DNA from: an uncultured Azospirillum sp.
GTDB lineage: Bacteria > Pseudomonadota > Alphaproteobacteria > RF32 > CAG-239
NCBI GenBank assembly: GCA_947383875.1
Contig: CANDEX010000045.1
Location: 1-13,350, forward strand
Reading direction: 5' to 3'
Length of the DNA stretch: 13,350 nucleotides
The first letter of the stretch is position 1; the number at the start of each line of letters is the position of its first letter. The translations under genes and the position numbers were made by a program. The notes below the pieces were generated by a model, which ran no database searches, was not told the DNA's origin, and saw nothing but the letters and a program-made list of their open reading frames with translations. This document shows, one piece after another, positions 12,594 through 13,350 of this stretch.

Positions 12594-13350
12594 TCAGCAC
12601 TGCAACTGCTTCCACCTGTATCTGAATAATTAATCACCGGACGGACGTGTCCATTAGGTGCTTTCTTAGTACTCCAATTCCTTTGACCACTATCCATTTG
12701 AAAGAAATACGCAGCGATATTAGAAAAATAGCTATCATCCTCCGCCACGTACTCATTAGAAGACCAGTAAAAACGTTCCGTCAAAGTTGCAGCACCTTTA
12801 TCCTTTAATAACATCAAAGAGGAATTTAACGGGCTTTTGATAATATATATGTTCCGTAAATCTCTCATACTCGGAAGAAACCATTTGTTTTTCTGACAGA
12901 AATCTTTTATACAACCTGTCGGCTGATAGTTATTAACTGCTATTGCAGGCGGTGTTTCACCGCAGTCATTACTATTACAAGCTAGTATCTCATCCGTATT
13001 TATTCTGCCATCCACGCTACAGGTAATAGGAGTTAAATCAAAACCATTTGTAATCTCAGATGGTCTACAATTTTGTAAATTAGGGATATTGTACTCCTCT
13101 CCAGACCACACCATTACTTCACTTCCCGGCGTACCATCTTTCTTCACATCAGTCAAAGCAATAGCAAGCTTGTTGGTTTCATCAAAGACAACACCAATCG
13201 GGGTTTTGTCAGAGAGAATCTCTTTAGTTACCGTCCCATCTCCATAAAGAATTAAAAGCGGAGCTTCTGGCCCTTTTTCTTTGCAGGCTGCTTTAGATAA
13301 ATCCCAAGGGCATTTGAGAAAAGAACCTTCACATTTAGAAGCGTCAGCGG
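12584..13350 (-). CDS. Secreted Cys-rich DUF1566/Lcl-like surface protein (5' partial)
   Basis: The frame is open from the right window edge, so the N-terminus is missing; 254 residues are visible. It starts with a Cys-rich stretch (SKCEGSFLKCPWDLSKAACKEKG) and continues with LLILYGDGTVTKEI and PIGVVFDETNKLAIALTDVK. An NxxxTGCIKDFC segment leads into the DUF1566/Lcl C-terminal signature: KNKWFLPSMRDLRNIYII, ERFYWSSNEY, YFFQMDSGQRNWSTKKAPNGHVRPVINY. The W-x-LPS, YWSSNE and VRPV motifs are the hallmarks of this domain, found in adhesin-like surface proteins such as the Legionella collagen-like protein. The many cysteines imply an oxidised, extracytoplasmic location. The frame ends at TAG 12584-12586 after SSCSADIH, immediately where the next frame opens with matching Cys-rich content, so the true protein was probably about 120 residues longer. 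Confidence 0.8.
   Translation of the reverse strand, partial: ADASKCEGSFLKCPWDLSKAACKEKGPEAPLLILYGDGTVTKEILSDKTPIGVVFDETNKLAIALTDVKKDGTPGSEVMVWSGEEYNIPNLQNCRPSEITNGFDLTPITCSVDGRINTDEILACNSNDCGETPPAIAVNNYQPTGCIKDFCQKNKWFLPSMRDLRNIYIIKSPLNSSLMLLKDKGAATLTERFYWSSNEYVAEDDSYFSNIAAYFFQMDSGQRNWSTKKAPNGHVRPVINYSDTGGSSCSADIH

Noticed and set aside
12586..12600. Programmed -1 ribosomal frameshift in the Cys-rich protein
   Set aside because: No X-XXY-YYZ slippery heptamer is visible in the short window where the shift must occur, so mutation or sequencing error is preferred.

Overview
The window joins a virus-derived structural gene cassette (about 1-9220) to ordinary chromosomal genes (about 9640-13350). 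I infer an alphaproteobacterial host, quite possibly gut-associated. The reasons are an AapJ-type amino-acid binding protein, a lone MlaC/Ttg2D-family protein, phage proteins of the kind common in alphaproteobacterial podovirus-like prophages, and a secreted Cys-rich DUF1566-like protein. The taxonomy is inference: no rRNA or other marker gene is present. Base composition looks similar across both halves by eye, which fits a resident element rather than a recent arrival.

Region 1 (2-9217, all on +) is a compact T7-like (podovirus) packaging, lysis and virion cassette. Its order is large terminase (5' end outside the window), a small membrane/coiled-coil protein, a SleB-type cell-wall hydrolase, a holin, a 70-aa conserved small protein, the head-tail connector (portal), a Bbp19-like small protein, a scaffold-like protein, the major capsid protein, a small capsid-adjacent protein, a tail adaptor (gp11-like), a tail nozzle (gp12-like) and a small coiled-coil protein. 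The genes are tightly packed, with ATGA overlaps and a 17-bp overlap, and every reading frame is intact. Hairpin-plus-U-tract terminators lie just before the capsid gene, after the capsid-adjacent gene and at the end of the cassette. No recognisable large internal virion (ejection) proteins or tail fibre follow the nozzle. The element is therefore either a minimal prophage with those genes elsewhere, or a reduced, possibly domesticated (gene-transfer-agent-like or satellite-like) particle.

Region 2 (9218-9642) is non-coding. It holds the cassette terminator, a perfect extended -10 box and 2.7 copies of a 100-bp tandem repeat. Each repeat copy can fold into a long hairpin. This is the least explained part of the window and sits at the element/chromosome junction.

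Region 3 (9643-13350) is chromosomal. It contains an alpha/beta-hydrolase carboxylesterase (+), a convergent AapJ-like periplasmic amino-acid-binding protein (-), a divergently transcribed MlaC-family lipid-transport protein (+) ending in a strong palindromic terminator, and a convergent partial gene for a secreted Cys-rich DUF1566-like surface protein (-). That last frame appears to be broken by a single-base shift near 12584-12597.
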